The notes: generated from the sequence alone by a model not told the origin. DNA of 7,089 bases from JBMNRY01 sp050944915 (GCA_050944915.1 JBMNRY010000099.1:1-7089), one strand, 5' to 3'; numbered from the stretch's first letter, positions 1 through 6,471 are shown. Numbers and translations: made by a program.

Positions 1-579
1 ACCGGTAGCAGCCGTCAATTTAGCCGGGGCCGAGAGGGTCAGGGCTGCATCGACAATGGCGGCACGGGCATAATTATAGGGGGTGACGACACCGACCTTG
101 ACCATGATCTCTTCATCGAGGAAAATTGCATTAGGTGTAACTTCGGAGCCGGTCCCGGAAGTAGTCGGCATTAAAACCGTGGGCACCCCTGGGTTTTTGA
201 CCAAGCCGGTGCCGAAGTAATCCTTGATGGAGCCGGGGTTAGTCACTAAAATCGCCGCGGCTTTAGCTATATCGAGGACGCTTCCGCCGCCGACCCCGAG
301 GATCAGATCGGGCTGAAAATCCTTGGCCGCCTGGCCGCAGCCGTCGGCATGGCGAACGGCAGGCTCGGGGGGTACATCTTCATAGACTTGATACTCCACC
401 CCACAGCCTTGCAGGATATCCTCAATGCCTTGGGTCAATCCCGCTTCCCGGACACCTTTATCGGTAATCAAAAATACCCGTTGGGCAGCCAACTGTTTAA
501 TCTCCTCGGCCACTTGATCGGCACAACCGATACCGGTAACGATCCGGACGGGCATGAAGAAACTCTGTCCAGATTTCAT
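1..579 (-). CDS. Iron-containing alcohol dehydrogenase, N-terminal half (cut by window edge)
   Basis: The frame is open from an ATG at 579 to the window edge, giving 193 residues of a family usually about 380-390 long. Group III (iron-type) alcohol dehydrogenases interconvert alcohols or polyols with aldehydes or ketones using NAD(P). Visible marks are the dinucleotide-binding GGGS at residues 97-100 followed by LDIAK, the TTSGTGSEVT motif at 139-148, and the DAALT...TAATG run that leads into the metal-binding MDALTH segment. That segment would start at residue 194, just outside the window, so no metal ligand is seen. The start is set by AAAGGAGGT at 587-595, seven bases upstream. The gene follows the SDR stop by 20 bases and is probably the fifth gene of the gntR-pdxA2-kinase operon. 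The substrate is unknown; a small sugar alcohol or hydroxyaldehyde fits the context. The family call is secure. Confidence 0.93.
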   Translation of the reverse strand, partial: MKSGQSFFMPVRIVTGIGCADQVAEEIKQLAAQRVFLITDKGVREAGLTQGIEDILQGCGVEYQVYEDVPPEPAVRHADGCGQAAKDFQPDLILGVGGGSVLDIAKAAAILVTNPGSIKDYFGTGLVKNPGVPTVLMPTTSGTGSEVTPNAIFLDEEIMVKVGVVTPYNYARAAIVDAALTLSAPAKLTAATG

Positions 580-599
580 CGCCCCTACCTCCTTTATGA

Positions 600-1346
600 T
601 TAATCCATTAACATTCCACCGTTAATATCCAAGGTCTCGCCGGTAATCCAGCCGGCTTCCTCAGAGGCTAAATACAAGACTCCCGAGGCTATCTCCGCCG
701 GCCGACCGAAGCGATTCAGGGGAATGTTCTTCGTTAGGCGAGCGACCTGTTCCTCATCCCAATGGGCTGTCATATCGGTTTCCGTAGGGCCGGGACAAAC
801 TGTATTGACGGTAATGCCGTAGGGGGCAGCTAGCTTAGCAAAACATTTGCCTAAGGCGATGACCCCCGCCTTCGCTGCTGTGTAGTGGAAACCGGAAACA
901 AGGCCTCCGGCCTTTCCTGCCACCGAGGCCAAATTGATAATCCTTCCCCCACCTTGCCGACGCATGGCCGGTAATACGGCCCGGCAGCAGAGAAAAGTAC
1001 CGGTGAGGTTAACATCCAGGACTCGATCCCATTCTTCTTGGCTGATCTCCTCCGGGTGGGTCGTCGGGCAAACGGCCGCGCAGTTGACCAAGATATCGAT
1101 GCGTCCGAACTGGGCCAAGACAGCGTCGATTAAAGCTTTCACCTCTTCATCCTGGGCAATGTCGGTCTGAATGAAGAGGCCTTCCCCGCCGGCTCCTTCG
1201 ATTTCCGCAACGGTTTGGCGGCCATCGAGGATATCGGCGATGACGACCTTGGCTCCCCTGGCGGCTAAACCTAAAGCAACTGTCTTGCCGATACCTCGGC
1301 TCCCACCGGTCACAATGGCCACACCATCAGCTAGCTGATAGGCCAA
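600..1346 (-). CDS. Classical SDR family NAD-dependent oxidoreductase
   Basis: A full-length 248-residue classical short-chain dehydrogenase/reductase, likely oxidising or reducing a hydroxyl of a sugar, polyol or sugar acid. The Rossmann motif TGGSRGIG is at residues 13-20. Asp38 at the end of the second beta strand suggests preference for NAD(H). The catalytic set is Asn113 (DVNLTG), Ser141, Tyr155 and Lys159 (YTAAK). The usual NNAG is NCAA at 88-91. The C-terminal ITGETLDINGG is typical of FabG/gluconate-5-dehydrogenase-like members. The start is TTG at 1346, because AGGGGG at 1354-1359 lies seven bases upstream and no ATG is available nearby. That Shine-Dalgarno overlaps the kinase stop codon, so the two genes are closely linked (11-base gap). 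It resembles the second SDR at 5723-6466, sharing LDVNL, FLCC and QGGG-IINLAS, and the two may be paralogues. The exact substrate is unknown; it might form or consume a four-carbon keto acid or threose/threitol-type compound. Confidence 0.93.
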   Translation of the reverse strand: MAYQLADGVAIVTGGSRGIGKTVALGLAARGAKVVIADILDGRQTVAEIEGAGGEGLFIQTDIAQDEEVKALIDAVLAQFGRIDILVNCAAVCPTTHPEEISQEEWDRVLDVNLTGTFLCCRAVLPAMRRQGGGRIINLASVAGKAGGLVSGFHYTAAKAGVIALGKCFAKLAAPYGITVNTVCPGPTETDMTAHWDEEQVARLTKNIPLNRFGRPAEIASGVLYLASEEAGWITGETLDINGGMLMD

Positions 1347-1357
1347 TGTTCTTCCCC

Positions 1358-2632
1358 CTAACCTAGGCGTTTTAGATACTGGAGGGCAGTTAAGATCGCT
1401 TCCCGATCACCGAAGGCTCCGGCTTTAGTCACCACCCGGATCCCTGGTGATTTACCATTTAACAATCTCCCATAGGGAATTCCTGGCAGCACTTCGTCTT
1501 CCACCACTAATCCAGCGGCTTCCAATTGGCGGCAAACGGCTAAAGCCGTATCTCCACCGGTGAGGATCAAACCGCTTAGTTCCAAGGAGCTAAGGACCAG
1601 CTGGGAGGCCACTTGACCTAGCCCAGCCGCGATCCGCCTGCTCATATCGGCAGGACGACTGCCTTGGGGCGGCCGCCGATTCTCCATGGTTTCCCGCAAG
1701 GCAATTAACACATCCCGACCGGCCTCCAACTGGGCAAAGGCTTGTTCATAGAGCCGTTGAAGCTCGGCTTCCATGGTATCGTCTTGGGCAAAGGCCCCAT
1801 CATCGGCCAGCAATAAATGGCCGTTACCCTGCCGGGCGGCGGCTTTGATCTGTTCCGCCGTCACCTGACTGCGGCTGCCGGCCATGACTAACACCGGGGA
1901 TCCTCCCCGGGGCGCGACTTGATCCCGCAAACCTAAGGCCCGAGGCAGGACTTCCGCTAGGCCAGCGGCACCACAGATCACTTTGGCTAAACCCAATTGA
2001 ACGATGGCTTCCGCGATGACCGTTAGATGTTCCTCCGTCACCCCATCGACGACGATAATCTCCTTGCCCCTGCCTAATTCGGCCTCCATCGCCTCCACCA
2101 ACTTCTCCTGTCCCCCCAGGACATAGCCCAGGGGGATATGACCTACTGGACGGCGGCACTGGCGGGCTAACAGAGTTGGGACATGGGACTCGGTGACGGG
2201 ACTGATGAGATCCCGGGCGATCTCCGTTTGACTCACCGGTTGACCCTTCACCAAATGATACCCACCGACGGTGGTCCGACCGTTGGCGGGAAGAGCCGGC
2301 ACAAAAAAGGCAGCCTGAACGCCCGCGGCATCCATGACCCCCTCTAGTTCTGGGCCTAGATTGCCCCGTAAGGTGGAATCGATCTTTTTGTAAATATAGG
2401 AGACACCTAGATTCAGCAGATCCCGGGCAGCCTGATAAGCCTTTTGCCTGGCCTCCTCGGGGGCATCGGCCCGACTATCTAGATTAATGACGATCACATC
2501 ATGGTCTCCCGAGGCTTGGGATGCGGAAGTCTGCTCCAACACCACCAAAGTAGCCAAACCCTGTTTGGCAAACTGCACCCCTGTATCGTTGGAGCCCGTT
2601 AAATCATCGGCTACTAGTCCTAGTTTTCTCAT
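1358..2632 (-). CDS. dtnK: Four-carbon acid sugar kinase (DUF1537 family), probable D-threonate kinase
   Basis: A complete 424-residue DUF1537 kinase. Family members phosphorylate four-carbon acid sugars (D-threonate, D-erythronate, 2-oxo-tetronates) with ATP. The N-terminal substrate domain shows ADDLTGSNDTG at residues 8-18, DSR at 52-54, YKKIDSTLRGNLGPE at 81-95 and PALPANGRT at 112-120. The C-terminal nucleotide domain shows AGSRSQVTAEQI at 251-262, GGDTA at 359-363 and KAGAFGDR at 403-410. The gene directly follows a PdxA2-type dehydrogenase, the pairing known for D-threonate breakdown to dihydroxyacetone phosphate, which favours D-threonate (or D-erythronate) over 2-oxo-tetronate as substrate. 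The ATG at 2632 is fixed by an in-frame stop 6 bases upstream and by the family N-terminus. It has no good Shine-Dalgarno at normal spacing, unlike its neighbours. A mini-ORF stop overlaps the start as TAATG. The family is certain; the substrate is inferred from context. Confidence 0.92.
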   Translation of the reverse strand: MRKLGLVADDLTGSNDTGVQFAKQGLATLVVLEQTSASQASGDHDVIVINLDSRADAPEEARQKAYQAARDLLNLGVSYIYKKIDSTLRGNLGPELEGVMDAAGVQAAFFVPALPANGRTTVGGYHLVKGQPVSQTEIARDLISPVTESHVPTLLARQCRRPVGHIPLGYVLGGQEKLVEAMEAELGRGKEIIVVDGVTEEHLTVIAEAIVQLGLAKVICGAAGLAEVLPRALGLRDQVAPRGGSPVLVMAGSRSQVTAEQIKAAARQGNGHLLLADDGAFAQDDTMEAELQRLYEQAFAQLEAGRDVLIALRETMENRRPPQGSRPADMSRRIAAGLGQVASQLVLSSLELSGLILTGGDTALAVCRQLEAAGLVVEDEVLPGIPYGRLLNGKSPGIRVVTKAGAFGDREAILTALQYLKRLG

Positions 2633-2676
2633 TAAGGATTAGCTCGTTCCCACCATCTACCGGGGTGAGCCTTCAC
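2632..2676 (-). other. Possible 14-codon leader ORF overlapping the kinase start
   Basis: The 78-base gap between pdxA2 and the kinase holds a small frame starting GTG at 2676 and reading MKAHPGRWWERANP. Its TAA stop shares one base with the kinase ATG (TAATG), the layout of translational coupling. The kinase itself lacks a well-placed Shine-Dalgarno, which makes coupling plausible. Against it, the GTG has only GAAAGG two bases away as a ribosome site, and a weak 5-bp hairpin (2664-2677) covers the GTG. This could be chance. Confidence 0.2.
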
Positions 2677-2710
2677 CGCCTTTCATCTACAAGCCCTAGG
2701 CGCCTGCCCA

Positions 2711-3751
2711 TTAAACCCGCTTTCTCCCCTGGGCAAACCGGATGCCGTACTCGATGGCCTCTTCCATGCTTTCGGCATTAGCTCGACCTTGACCAGCTTT
2801 ACCAAAGGCGGTACCGTGGTCGACAGAAGTACGGATAATCGGTAAGCCTAAGGTGATATTCACTCCGCTGACAGAGCTGTAAGTGTTGGTCTTCAGATCC
2901 AAGACGAAGCCAGCGGTTTTCATGGGAATGTGGCCCTGGTCGTGATACATGGCTACCGCGATATCGTACTGACCGCTCCGGGCTTTGGCAAAGAGGGTAT
3001 CGGGCGGCACAGGACCATCAACATCGATCCCTTCGGCCCGCGCTTCTTCAATGGCCGGGGTAATATGATTTATTTCTTCATCACCGAACAATCCACCTTC
3101 ACCGGAGTGGGGATTTAATCCAGCAACACCAATCTTTGGATTTTCAATACCCAGGCTGAGCATCGCGTTATGGGCCAGGCGGATGACGACACCGACCCGC
3201 TCCTTGGTCACCAGATCACAAGCTCGCCGGAGGGAAACGTGGGTTGTCACATGGGCGATCCGAAAGTCTTTATGGGCTAACATCATGGAGTAGTCTTTGG
3301 TATTAGTCATTTCGGCAAAGATTTCGGTATGTCCTGAGTAGCGATAGCCAGCAGCATTTAATGCTTCTTTATGGATAGGACCGGTGACTACCCCGTCGAC
3401 TTGGCCGTCGAGGGCCATTTTAATCCCCCGTTCGATGTACTCAAAGGCGGCCTTTCCGCCCATGGGGGAGACTTTACCGTAAACCAGTTTATCCATGTCC
3501 AAGTTATTCAGATCGAGGACATCGATGGTGCCGTAGGTGAATTTGGCCTCGGCTAGATCTTGGAAACAATTGAGTTGAAAATCATCGAGTTTGCACATAC
3601 GCAGGGCATCTTCCATCGCGCCGCGATCGCCGATGACAAATACCTGGGCCTGTTCGTAAAAATCCCGATTAGTTAAGGCCCGGGCAGCGATTTCGGCACC
3701 GATGCCCGTGGGATCGCCCATGGTGATGGCTAGAATCGGTTTTGTGGCCAT
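2711..3751 (-). CDS. pdxA2: PdxA2-type 4-phosphate dehydrogenase (D-threonate/D-erythronate 4-phosphate, decarboxylating)
   Basis: A complete 346-residue PdxA-family NAD- and metal-dependent dehydrogenase. PdxA2 enzymes oxidise D-threonate 4-phosphate at C3; the product loses CO2 to give dihydroxyacetone phosphate. ITMGDPTGIGAE is at residues 9-20, the substrate-binding SGHTE at 139-143, and the three expected metal ligands are His171 (TTHVSL), His215 (NPHSGEGG) and His270 (YHDQGH). Lys278, Asn298 and Arg307 match the phosphate-substrate contacts of E. coli PdxA. Compared with E. coli PdxA as recalled, the stretch from that Lys to the Asn is about 11 residues longer and HDQGHIPMK replaces HDQGLPVLK. 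With the adjacent DUF1537 kinase, this favours a catabolic PdxA2 over a pyridoxal-phosphate biosynthesis enzyme. ATG 3751 is chosen because MATKPILAITMGDP is the family N-terminus and AGAGGGG lies eight bases upstream; a TTG at 3796 would add 15 unlikely residues. Confidence 0.92.
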   Translation of the reverse strand: MATKPILAITMGDPTGIGAEIAARALTNRDFYEQAQVFVIGDRGAMEDALRMCKLDDFQLNCFQDLAEAKFTYGTIDVLDLNNLDMDKLVYGKVSPMGGKAAFEYIERGIKMALDGQVDGVVTGPIHKEALNAAGYRYSGHTEIFAEMTNTKDYSMMLAHKDFRIAHVTTHVSLRRACDLVTKERVGVVIRLAHNAMLSLGIENPKIGVAGLNPHSGEGGLFGDEEINHITPAIEEARAEGIDVDGPVPPDTLFAKARSGQYDIAVAMYHDQGHIPMKTAGFVLDLKTNTYSSVSGVNITLGLPIIRTSVDHGTAFGKAGQGRANAESMEEAIEYGIRFAQGRKRV

Positions 3752-3759
3752 AATACATA

Positions 3760-3768
3760 CCCCTCTCC
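3760..3768 (-). promoter_or_regulatory. Shine-Dalgarno of pdxA2
   Basis: GGAGAGGGG on the minus strand ends eight bases before ATG 3751. It supports this start over the in-frame TTG at 3796, which has no ribosome site at normal distance. Confidence 0.7.
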
Positions 3769-3819
3769 AGTGATTGTGAATTATTGTACAGCCCAAAGTT
3801 CGCCAAATACCTATCTTTT

Positions 3820-3825
3820 CCTCCT
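3820..3825 (-). promoter_or_regulatory. Perfect AGGAGG at the gntR stop with no well-placed ATG
   Basis: AGGAGG on the minus strand overlaps the TAG stop of gntR (3824-3826). The only start-like codons near it are an in-frame ATT at 3808 (11 bases away) and an out-of-frame TTG at 3806 (13 bases away). The accepted pdxA2 ATG is about 70 bases downstream. It may be a relic, a standby ribosome site, or mark an unusual start. Confidence 0.4.
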
Positions 3826-4462
3826 ACAACAGCGCCAGACCCACTTCCCGGGCTTTACGGATATGGTCCCGCATGCAAGCCGCGGCTCTATCGGGATCCC
3901 GCTGACTGATCGCGTCCACGATATGGTGATGTTCTAGGAAAACCTCTCGCATCCGTCCCGGTTGGTCGAGGATAAAGACCCGAAATCTTTGGATATGGGC
4001 GTTGAGGTCGGCCAAGATCTGCCCCATCCGGGCATTGCCCGTTTGCTCCACAAGGAAATTATGGAAAGCACAATCCTGTTCTAACCAACGATCCCGTTGA
4101 GTCTCCTCCACCGGTTCTTGGGGGATAAGGGCCTTCAATTCCTCGAGGGAGATGGTCGGCGTTACCAGCCAAACGGCGTAGCTTTCGATGGCTTCCCGCA
4201 GCTGGAAGATTTCCCGTAGATCGGCGATGGAGATATCGCTGACTACCACTCCCCGCCGGGGAATCACCTTCACCAGACCCTGCTGCTGGAGCCTTTGTAA
4301 GGCTTCCCGGACAGGAGTGCGGCTCAGCCCCAATTCATCGGCCACCATTTTCTCGGAAAGCAACTCTCCCGGCCGCAGATCCCAGGTTATGATCCGCTGG
4401 CGCAGCCAGTGGTAAACCTGATCTTTGAGACTGCCTTCTCCTGACAAGAACTCCAGCTGCAT
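3824..4462 (-). CDS. GntR-family transcriptional regulator with FCD ligand domain
   Basis: A complete 212-residue FadR-subfamily GntR regulator. The N-terminal winged helix runs from about residue 10 to 75, with the recognition region LGLSRTPVREALQRLQQQGLV at 44-64 and the wing PRRGVVVSDIS at 68-78. The C-terminal FCD helical domain (about 80-210) shows the usual metal/ligand set: Asp130 and His134 (DCAFH), His178 (EHHHIVDAI) and His200 (MRDHI). Such domains bind small organic or sugar acids, so a pathway intermediate of this locus is the likely effector. The start ATG has AGGAGG at 4470-4475, seven bases upstream. The gene is the first of the pdxA2-kinase-SDR-FeADH unit and lies directly downstream of a palindrome at its own predicted transcription start, so autorepression of the whole operon is expected. 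The regulator family is certain; the effector is inferred. Confidence 0.94.
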   Translation of the reverse strand: MQLEFLSGEGSLKDQVYHWLRQRIITWDLRPGELLSEKMVADELGLSRTPVREALQRLQQQGLVKVIPRRGVVVSDISIADLREIFQLREAIESYAVWLVTPTISLEELKALIPQEPVEETQRDRWLEQDCAFHNFLVEQTGNARMGQILADLNAHIQRFRVFILDQPGRMREVFLEHHHIVDAISQRDPDRAAACMRDHIRKAREVGLALL

Positions 4463-4486
4463 CGGCCCACCTCCTCTGATGTACCA

Positions 4487-4498
4487 CTAGTATACTAG
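4487..4498. promoter_or_regulatory. Perfect palindrome CTAGTATACTAG, probable GntR operator
   Basis: This 12-bp sequence equals its own reverse complement. Its core TAGTATACTA fits the TNGT-(n)-ACNA pattern of FadR/FCD-type GntR operators, with a two-base centre. It lies 24 bases upstream of the gntR ATG and covers the transcription start expected from the promoter at 4503-4532, a position suited to repression. Operator identity is inferred from position and pattern. Confidence 0.65.
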
Positions 4499-4509
4499 AA
4501 GTATTCTAG
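4495..4509. repeat. Inverted repeat CTAGAA-GTA-TTCTAG overlapping the promoter -10
   Basis: A perfect 6-bp inverted repeat with a 3-base centre. It shares its first four bases with the operator palindrome and covers the predicted -10 element. It could be a second regulator contact or part of one larger operator, but it lacks the GT...AC core. Confidence 0.45.
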
Positions 4510-4532
4510 AGCCGAGAGGTCTTTCCTGCCAA
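4503..4532 (-). promoter_or_regulatory. Sigma-A-like promoter of the gntR-pdxA2-kinase-SDR-FeADH operon
   Basis: On the minus strand TTGGCA (4527-4532) is followed after 18 bases by TAGAAT (4503-4508); each is one mismatch from the consensus TTGACA/TATAAT. The expected start of transcription, near 4496, falls inside the palindrome at 4487-4498. The site is downstream of the terminator of the preceding unit, as expected for an independent operon. Confidence 0.55.
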
Positions 4533-4551
4533 GGGATCATCTTTCTTCTTG

Positions 4552-4566
4552 TTCTAGAAAACTAGT
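4552..4566. repeat. Upstream CTAG cluster (TTCTAGAA plus ACTAGT)
   Basis: Two small palindromes, TTCTAGAA (4552-4559) and ACTAGT (4561-4566), give CTAG-AAAA-CTAG with the same 8-base periodicity as CTAG-TATA-CTAG at the main operator. It lies about 65 bases upstream of the operator and just upstream of the -35. It may be an auxiliary regulator site; this is inference from spacing. Confidence 0.35.
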
Positions 4567-4626
4567 CTTGCCCATGGGAAGGCGATGGATTCTTTAGCCC
4601 CTATTTCACTTCTTATGAGCATACGA

Positions 4627-4649
4627 AAACGGGCTCTAAGAGCCCGTTT
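4627..4649 (-). terminator. Intrinsic terminator after the dehydratase-SDR-ZnADH unit
   Basis: A perfect 10-bp stem, AAACGGGCTC paired with GAGCCCGTTT around a 3-base loop, begins 23 bases past the Zn-ADH stop. On the minus strand the stem ends in TTTT then CG, so the U-tract is short. The flanking A/T runs are symmetric and it might also work on the plus strand, but no gene there needs it. Confidence 0.8.
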
Positions 4650-4672
4650 AGCAGTCCTTTGCCCCACAACCT

Positions 4673-5683
4673 CTAGATTTTTATCAGCACCTTCATACTA
4701 TCGGGTCCGTTGACCATAGTATCAAAGGCGGCATGGGCCTCCTCTAAGGGAAACTCGTGGGAGATGACCCCGTTGAAATCGATTTTCCCCGCGGTGACCA
4801 ATTCCACCGCCCGATGGAAATCTTCGGGAACATAGATGAAACAACCGTGGAGGGAGAGTTCCCGGTAAGCCATAGACCGCAGATCCACCGGCGGTGGATC
4901 CTTAAAGATGGCGACGATGGTTATCCGGGCGCCCTTCTTAGTCAAGGGAACAAATTGGGCGGCACCAGGTCCTACCCCCGCGGCATCGAAGAGAACATCT
5001 ACTCCCGCCCCATCGGTGGCCTCTAAGACAGCCTCGATGCCTTCCCGAGCATCGAAGGCGGTGAAGCCCATTTGGCGGGCGATCTCGATCCTGTTCGGCT
5101 TGACCTCCAGAAGAAAGATCCGGCCGGCCCCTAAGGCCCTGGCTGCTTGGGCTGTCAGCAAACCGATGGGACCAGCCCCGATGATAGCCACATCTTCACC
5201 ATGGGCTAAGCCTGACCGGGCCACCGCGTGGACGCCGACGGCCAAAGGTTCGATGAGGGCCCCTTCCCGGCGGGGTAGGTTCTCCGGCAATTTATAGACC
5301 TTATCTTCGTCGGTGACAAAATATTCGGCGAAGGCACCGGGACCATCAACACCCCGCACTCCGACGCCGGAGCAGAGATTGCCCCGGTTGGACCGGCAGT
5401 AACTGCAAACACCACAATTAAAGGTCGGTTCCGCAGTCACCACATCACCGATCTTTAAGCGGGAGGATACTCCCTGACCGAGGGCGCTGACTTCCCCCAC
5501 GAACTCATGGCCGATGATCAACGGCGGTTTCGAGCGGGGGTGCTTCCCCTGAAAGATGGTCACATCACTGCCGCAAATCCCCGTATAATCCACTTTAATG
5601 AGCACTTGCCCGGGACCGGTCTTCGGTATGGGCCGGTCTTGGACTTCCATTTCATTGGGACCTAACCAAACTAAACTCCTCAT
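4673..5683 (-). CDS. Zinc-dependent medium-chain alcohol/polyol dehydrogenase
   Basis: A complete 336-residue MDR-superfamily enzyme of the sorbitol/threonine dehydrogenase type, which oxidises a secondary alcohol to a ketone with NAD(P). The catalytic zinc ligands are Cys37 (GICGSD), His59 and Glu60 (GHEFVG), with Glu145 in the IEPLAVG segment. The structural zinc is held by Cys90, Cys93, Cys96 and Cys104. GAGPIG at 169-174 is the Rossmann loop, and Glu193 after the next strand points to NAD. The start is ATG 5683, because AAGGAG lies nine bases upstream; a TTG at 5704 would extend the protein by seven residues that contain the Shine-Dalgarno itself. It is the last gene of its unit, 39 bases after the SDR and just before the terminator. 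The substrate is probably a polyol, sugar or sugar acid with vicinal hydroxyls. L-threonine 3-dehydrogenase is a possible alternative but does not suit the neighbours. Confidence 0.93.
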   Translation of the reverse strand: MRSLVWLGPNEMEVQDRPIPKTGPGQVLIKVDYTGICGSDVTIFQGKHPRSKPPLIIGHEFVGEVSALGQGVSSRLKIGDVVTAEPTFNCGVCSYCRSNRGNLCSGVGVRGVDGPGAFAEYFVTDEDKVYKLPENLPRREGALIEPLAVGVHAVARSGLAHGEDVAIIGAGPIGLLTAQAARALGAGRIFLLEVKPNRIEIARQMGFTAFDAREGIEAVLEATDGAGVDVLFDAAGVGPGAAQFVPLTKKGARITIVAIFKDPPPVDLRSMAYRELSLHGCFIYVPEDFHRAVELVTAGKIDFNGVISHEFPLEEAHAAFDTMVNGPDSMKVLIKI

Positions 5684-5692
5684 GTTAAACCA

Positions 5693-5698
5693 CTCCTT
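5693..5698 (-). promoter_or_regulatory. Shine-Dalgarno of the Zn-ADH
   Basis: AAGGAG on the minus strand stands nine bases before ATG 5683 and decides this start over the in-frame TTG at 5704. Confidence 0.75.
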
Positions 5699-5722
5699 GT
5701 CCAATTGACAACGGATCCAGGA

Positions 5723-6466
5723 CTATTGGGCCATCCAGCCGCCATCGACGGCTAAGATATGGCCGGTGACCATGGCCGATGCTTTACTCGCTAAGAAAAT
5801 TGCGGCACCCACGATATCCTCCGGTTGTCCCACCCGACCTAAAGGGATCTGGGAAACGATGGAGCGGTATGTTTCGGGATCGGCATAGATCGGTTTGGTC
5901 AACTCGGTGGCAAAGGAACAAGGGGCTAGAGCATTCACCCGAACACCCCGGGGGGCCCATTCCACAGCCAAGGTTTTCGTTAGCTGGACAACGCCGCCTT
6001 TACTGGCCGCATAGGCCACACTATGGGGTAGGGCCACTTGGCCGCCGATGGAGGCCAAGTTGATGATGCTGCCCCCGCCTTGTTCCAACATATAGCGACC
6101 GCCAGCTTGGCAGCAAAGGAAAAGACCTTTGAGATTAACATCCAAGATCAAATCCCAGTCGGCCTCGGGGAAATCTTCCGCCCGATGCCTTCTCGTGATC
6201 CCCGCCGAGTTAACTAGAATATCGATACTGCCTAGGATTTCCTTCCCCTTGGCAAAGGCTTCTTCCACCATATCCCGCCGGGTGACATCGATCTGCAAAG
6301 GGGTGGCCCCCATCTCTTGGGCGGTAACGGCCGCCCCTTCTAAATCTATATCGGCGATGACTACCGAAGCGCCAGCTTGGGTTAGCCCCTGGGCGATGGC
6401 TCGCCCTAAACCCCTGGCCCCTCCGACGACCAGGGCACCTAAACCGCTCAGATCGAAATAGTCCAT
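5723..6466 (-). CDS. Classical SDR family oxidoreductase (gluconate 5-dehydrogenase/KduD-like)
   Basis: A complete 247-residue classical SDR. GGARGLG at residues 15-21 is the glycine-rich loop, where the usual TGG is VGG. Asp39 after the second strand favours NAD(H). NSAG is at 86-89 and the catalytic set is Asn111 (DVNLKG), Ser139, Tyr152 and Lys156 (YAASK). After the catalytic helix the common PG motif is replaced by APCSFATEL. ATG 6466 is chosen because AGGTGA at 6472-6477 stands five bases upstream; the alternative GTG at 6475 sits inside this Shine-Dalgarno region. The gene follows the dehydratase stop by 13 bases and precedes the Zn-ADH, so the three are likely co-transcribed. A role oxidising or reducing a hexonate- or uronate-type sugar acid before or after dehydration is plausible. 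Sequence alone gives only the family. Confidence 0.93.
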   Translation of the reverse strand: MDYFDLSGLGALVVGGARGLGRAIAQGLTQAGASVVIADIDLEGAAVTAQEMGATPLQIDVTRRDMVEEAFAKGKEILGSIDILVNSAGITRRHRAEDFPEADWDLILDVNLKGLFLCCQAGGRYMLEQGGGSIINLASIGGQVALPHSVAYAASKGGVVQLTKTLAVEWAPRGVRVNALAPCSFATELTKPIYADPETYRSIVSQIPLGRVGQPEDIVGAAIFLASKASAMVTGHILAVDGGWMAQ

Positions 6467-6471
6467 CCCCT

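Noticed and set aside
349..603. Plus-strand open frame of 84 codons
   Set aside because: It lies opposite the Fe-ADH frame, has no recognisable protein motif, and the opposite strand carries clear family motifs.
1824..2159. Minus-strand frame of 111 codons inside the kinase
   Set aside because: It overlaps conserved kinase sequence in another frame and its Gly/Arg/Ser-rich translation matches nothing.
2664..2677. Small hairpin (GGTGA/TCACC) between pdxA2 and the kinase as a terminator
   Set aside because: Only a 5-bp stem, no following U-tract, and the genes on either side act in one pathway, so termination here is unlikely.
3752..3796. TTG start for pdxA2 at 3796
   Set aside because: The extra 15 residues do not resemble PdxA N-termini and no Shine-Dalgarno is near that TTG, while ATG 3751 has one.
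4908..5297. Plus-strand open frame of 129 codons
   Set aside because: It is antisense to the Zn-ADH, rich in low-complexity Ala/Pro/Ser/Arg typical of a shadow frame, with no domain signal.
5684..5704. TTG start for the Zn-ADH at 5704
   Set aside because: The added seven codons contain the AAGGAG that serves ATG 5683, and the family begins at MRSLVW-like sequence.
6129..6461. Plus-strand open frame of 110 codons
   Set aside because: It is antisense to the SDR and has the same shadow composition; no independent support.
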